Source: Perkinsus marinus ATCC 50983 | Lineage: Eukaryota; Perkinsozoa; Perkinsida; Perkinsidae | Direction: 5' to 3' | Length of the DNA: 64,000 nucleotides | Assembly (NCBI RefSeq): GCF_000006405.1 | Contig: NW_003202674.1 | Coordinates: 27,755 to 91,754, forward strand | Shown: piece by piece, positions 62,777-64,000 of the stretch | Numbering within the stretch: the first letter of the stretch is position 1 | Layout of the letters: each line of letters opens with the position of its first letter | Notes under the pieces: generated by a model | Database searches by the model: none | What the model saw: the letters and a program-made list of their open reading frames with translations, nothing else | Told to the model about the DNA's origin: nothing | Made by a program: the position numbers and the translations under genes

Positions 62777-63296
62777 CGAAATAGGATACATCATTCTTCG
62801 AATAGTAGTCATTATCGATGCCATTTCTGTCTACGTGGTGAGATTTGTGTTAGTCTGCATGCGGTGACTACAGAAGAGCACAAACGTGAGTTTCATCATC
62901 TATGGTAAGTGTCCTTGCTCAACCATGGAATCATTGATAACAAAACATTGGCCGAATGGATTTGGACTTCTCCGCTTCTTTGAGCTCTTGTTCAACAAAC
63001 CTACTAGTTTATCTCTATACTGTGACCAACACGAAGCGTCAAGAATAAGTAGAAATCTGTGTGTTGAAGGATCGAAAGATCCGCGTGAAGATCTTGCCAG
63101 AAAAACAATAGTGCACTCCTTGACTACCACCCGACAAGCGGGGGTATCCATCTCGTTTTTCGAGCGGAAACCACAAACAGTACCCACAGGGTTGACAAAG
63201 AACAAAATGGGAACAACTGACGACACTGTTTTATCCCGGCTGCTTTCCGCGTCTTTATTCAATCTATTCAAGCGGAGCCTTCCCCCAGAGGTGTAG
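62777..63296 (+). CDS. Possible gene with a zinc-finger-like exon
   Basis: After a CTTACAG acceptor, a frame with YRCHFCLRGEICVSLHAV and HKREFHHLW (Cys/His-rich) is open to a GTAAG donor at about 62906. A second open frame ends TAG at 63296 (YCDQHEASRISRNLC and SFFERKPQTVPTGLTKNK). The splice linking them is uncertain. The 3' end would overlap the end of the CSC1-like gene by 29 nt, tail to tail. Minus-strand frame 63271-62900 is the alternative. Confidence 0.35.
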
Positions 63297-64000
63297 ACAT
63301 ATCTTCAAGGCAGTCAGCAGCAGTTCTTACTTCCTGAGGTACATCAGGTTGTAAGTTCCTCTGTCGCATAGCAACGGGTTCGTAACACCCAGTATACGAA
63401 ACACCCACGAACCCTTCACCTCGCTCACGATCGATGGGGACGAAGACTTTGGCCGGTAAAGATGATGCCACTTTGAAATGGCGCTCCTCGAGATAACACC
63501 AGAATAGGATGGTACCAATGAACAAAGGCAACATCAATGGTGCCACTACTGCAGCTTCTTTGATTGCCAAAACGCCCATAACAGTGAACTCTGCAGAAAT
63601 CAGACAAGCCAAGATGAATCGGATCGCTCGAGTCCACAATTCACCCTTAGTGTCGCAACTTGGGGCGTAAACCACCGCAAACTGGTTCTTATATACCAGG
63701 GAAAAGAACGAGAAAGCGATAGCCATCACAAAGCTCGATATTGGTGACATCACAGAATACACGAATAATATCATGAAAAACAACATAATGGTAGAAAGCA
63801 CCCTGGGATGGTTCAGCTCGACAGGTGAGCTCAGAGGATCCAGAAACAACCACGGTCTGCTGCGCTCCTTCTCCGACAGGTTAGGTCCCAAGCATCTTCT
63901 GAACAGAGCTAGAAGCGCTGGTACCAGGCGTGTGAGTTCAATGCCCAAGCCAAGACCGATCTGGACGAAGACTAAACGACATGAAGTAGTAGGACTGTTG
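63268..64000 (-). CDS. CSC1/OSCA/TMEM63-like membrane protein, C-terminal part
   Basis: The minus-strand frame runs in from the right edge without a start; in-frame coding continues upstream of the TTG at 63948 (FVQIGLGLGIELTRLVPAL). It shows part of the family's 7-TM channel region: SPVELNHPRVLSTIMLFFMI, then YSVMSPISSFVMAIAFSFFS, LVYKNQFAVVYAP, RAIRFILACLISAEFTVMG, and VVAPLMLPLFIGTILFWCYL. A soluble tail follows, ending at TGA 63268. The family forms osmo- or mechanosensitive cation channels or lipid scramblases in plasma or endomembranes. No intron is seen in this last exon. Assignment rests on the characteristic YS-x-x-x-P and Y-x-x-Q-x-x-x-VY spacing. Confidence 0.8.
   Translation of the reverse strand, partial: NSPTTSCRLVFVQIGLGLGIELTRLVPALLALFRRCLGPNLSEKERSRPWLFLDPLSSPVELNHPRVLSTIMLFFMILFVYSVMSPISSFVMAIAFSFFSLVYKNQFAVVYAPSCDTKGELWTRAIRFILACLISAEFTVMGVLAIKEAAVVAPLMLPLFIGTILFWCYLEERHFKVASSLPAKVFVPIDRERGEGFVGVSYTGCYEPVAMRQRNLQPDVPQEVRTAADCLEDMSTPLGEGSA

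Noticed and set aside
1-64000. CRISPR array or bacterial operon structure
   Set aside because: No regularly spaced identical repeats with unique spacers; genes have introns and eukaryotic families.

Overview
The window looks like nuclear DNA of a perkinsozoan alveolate, most likely a Perkinsus species. Evidence: (i) a 22-nt sequence on both arms of a large inverted repeat (4613-4634 on +, 9175-9196 on -) matches the dinoflagellate/Perkinsus trans-spliced leader except at one or two central positions; (ii) genes are split by many GT-AG introns of about 43-57 nt; (iii) protein families are eukaryotic (V-ATPase proteolipid c, FUBP-like KH protein, J-domain protein, CSC1/OSCA channel); (iv) non-LTR and LTR retroelements are abundant. 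All gene models come from reading frames, splice-site phase and recalled family motifs; no database search was possible.

Layout. 1-12 kb: a large inverted repeat (arms 369-5315 and 8485-11956) around a decayed non-LTR retrotransposon that reads on the minus strand. Each arm carries a small secreted cysteine-rich peptide gene and a spliced-leader-like 22-mer. A 100-base assembly gap (2143-2242) lies in the left arm. 12-14.2 kb: a multi-exon minus-strand gene with helical repeats resembling heptatricopeptide/RAP organellar proteins. 14.2-26 kb: poorly recognised multi-exon genes, a family of ~110-130 bp MITE-like elements and a second dispersed repeat family. 26.4-36.2 kb: the best gene cluster, all minus: FUBP-like KH protein, an 871-aa repeat-rich AT-hook protein, V-ATPase subunit c, and a 100-aa unknown. 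37.7-45.2 kb: a duplicated gene fragment, microsatellite, unknown genes, and a complete five-exon J-domain gene (611 aa). 45.2-50 kb: compositionally odd, apparently non-coding. 49.98-50.44 kb: a secreted protein. 50.5-60 kb: transposon graveyard with a tyrosine-recombinase element remnant and an LTR retroelement whose RNase H and integrase parts are separated by an inserted LINE (EN, RT, RNase H) of opposite orientation. 61-64 kb: small host genes and the C-terminal part of a CSC1/OSCA/TMEM63-type membrane protein running off the right edge.

The most unusual signal is not a gene. Many loci carry perfect inverted repeats whose arms are separated by exactly one base, often chained as S - S' - S (sequence, its reverse complement, the sequence again). 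Stems reach 19-22 bp. Comparing the two arms of the inverted repeat shows that at least three such structures are present in one arm and absent in the other, so they are insertions (or losses) that post-date the arm duplication. They cluster in transposon and intergenic DNA, lie at the inverted-repeat breakpoint, and coincide with frame breaks in retroelement ORFs.
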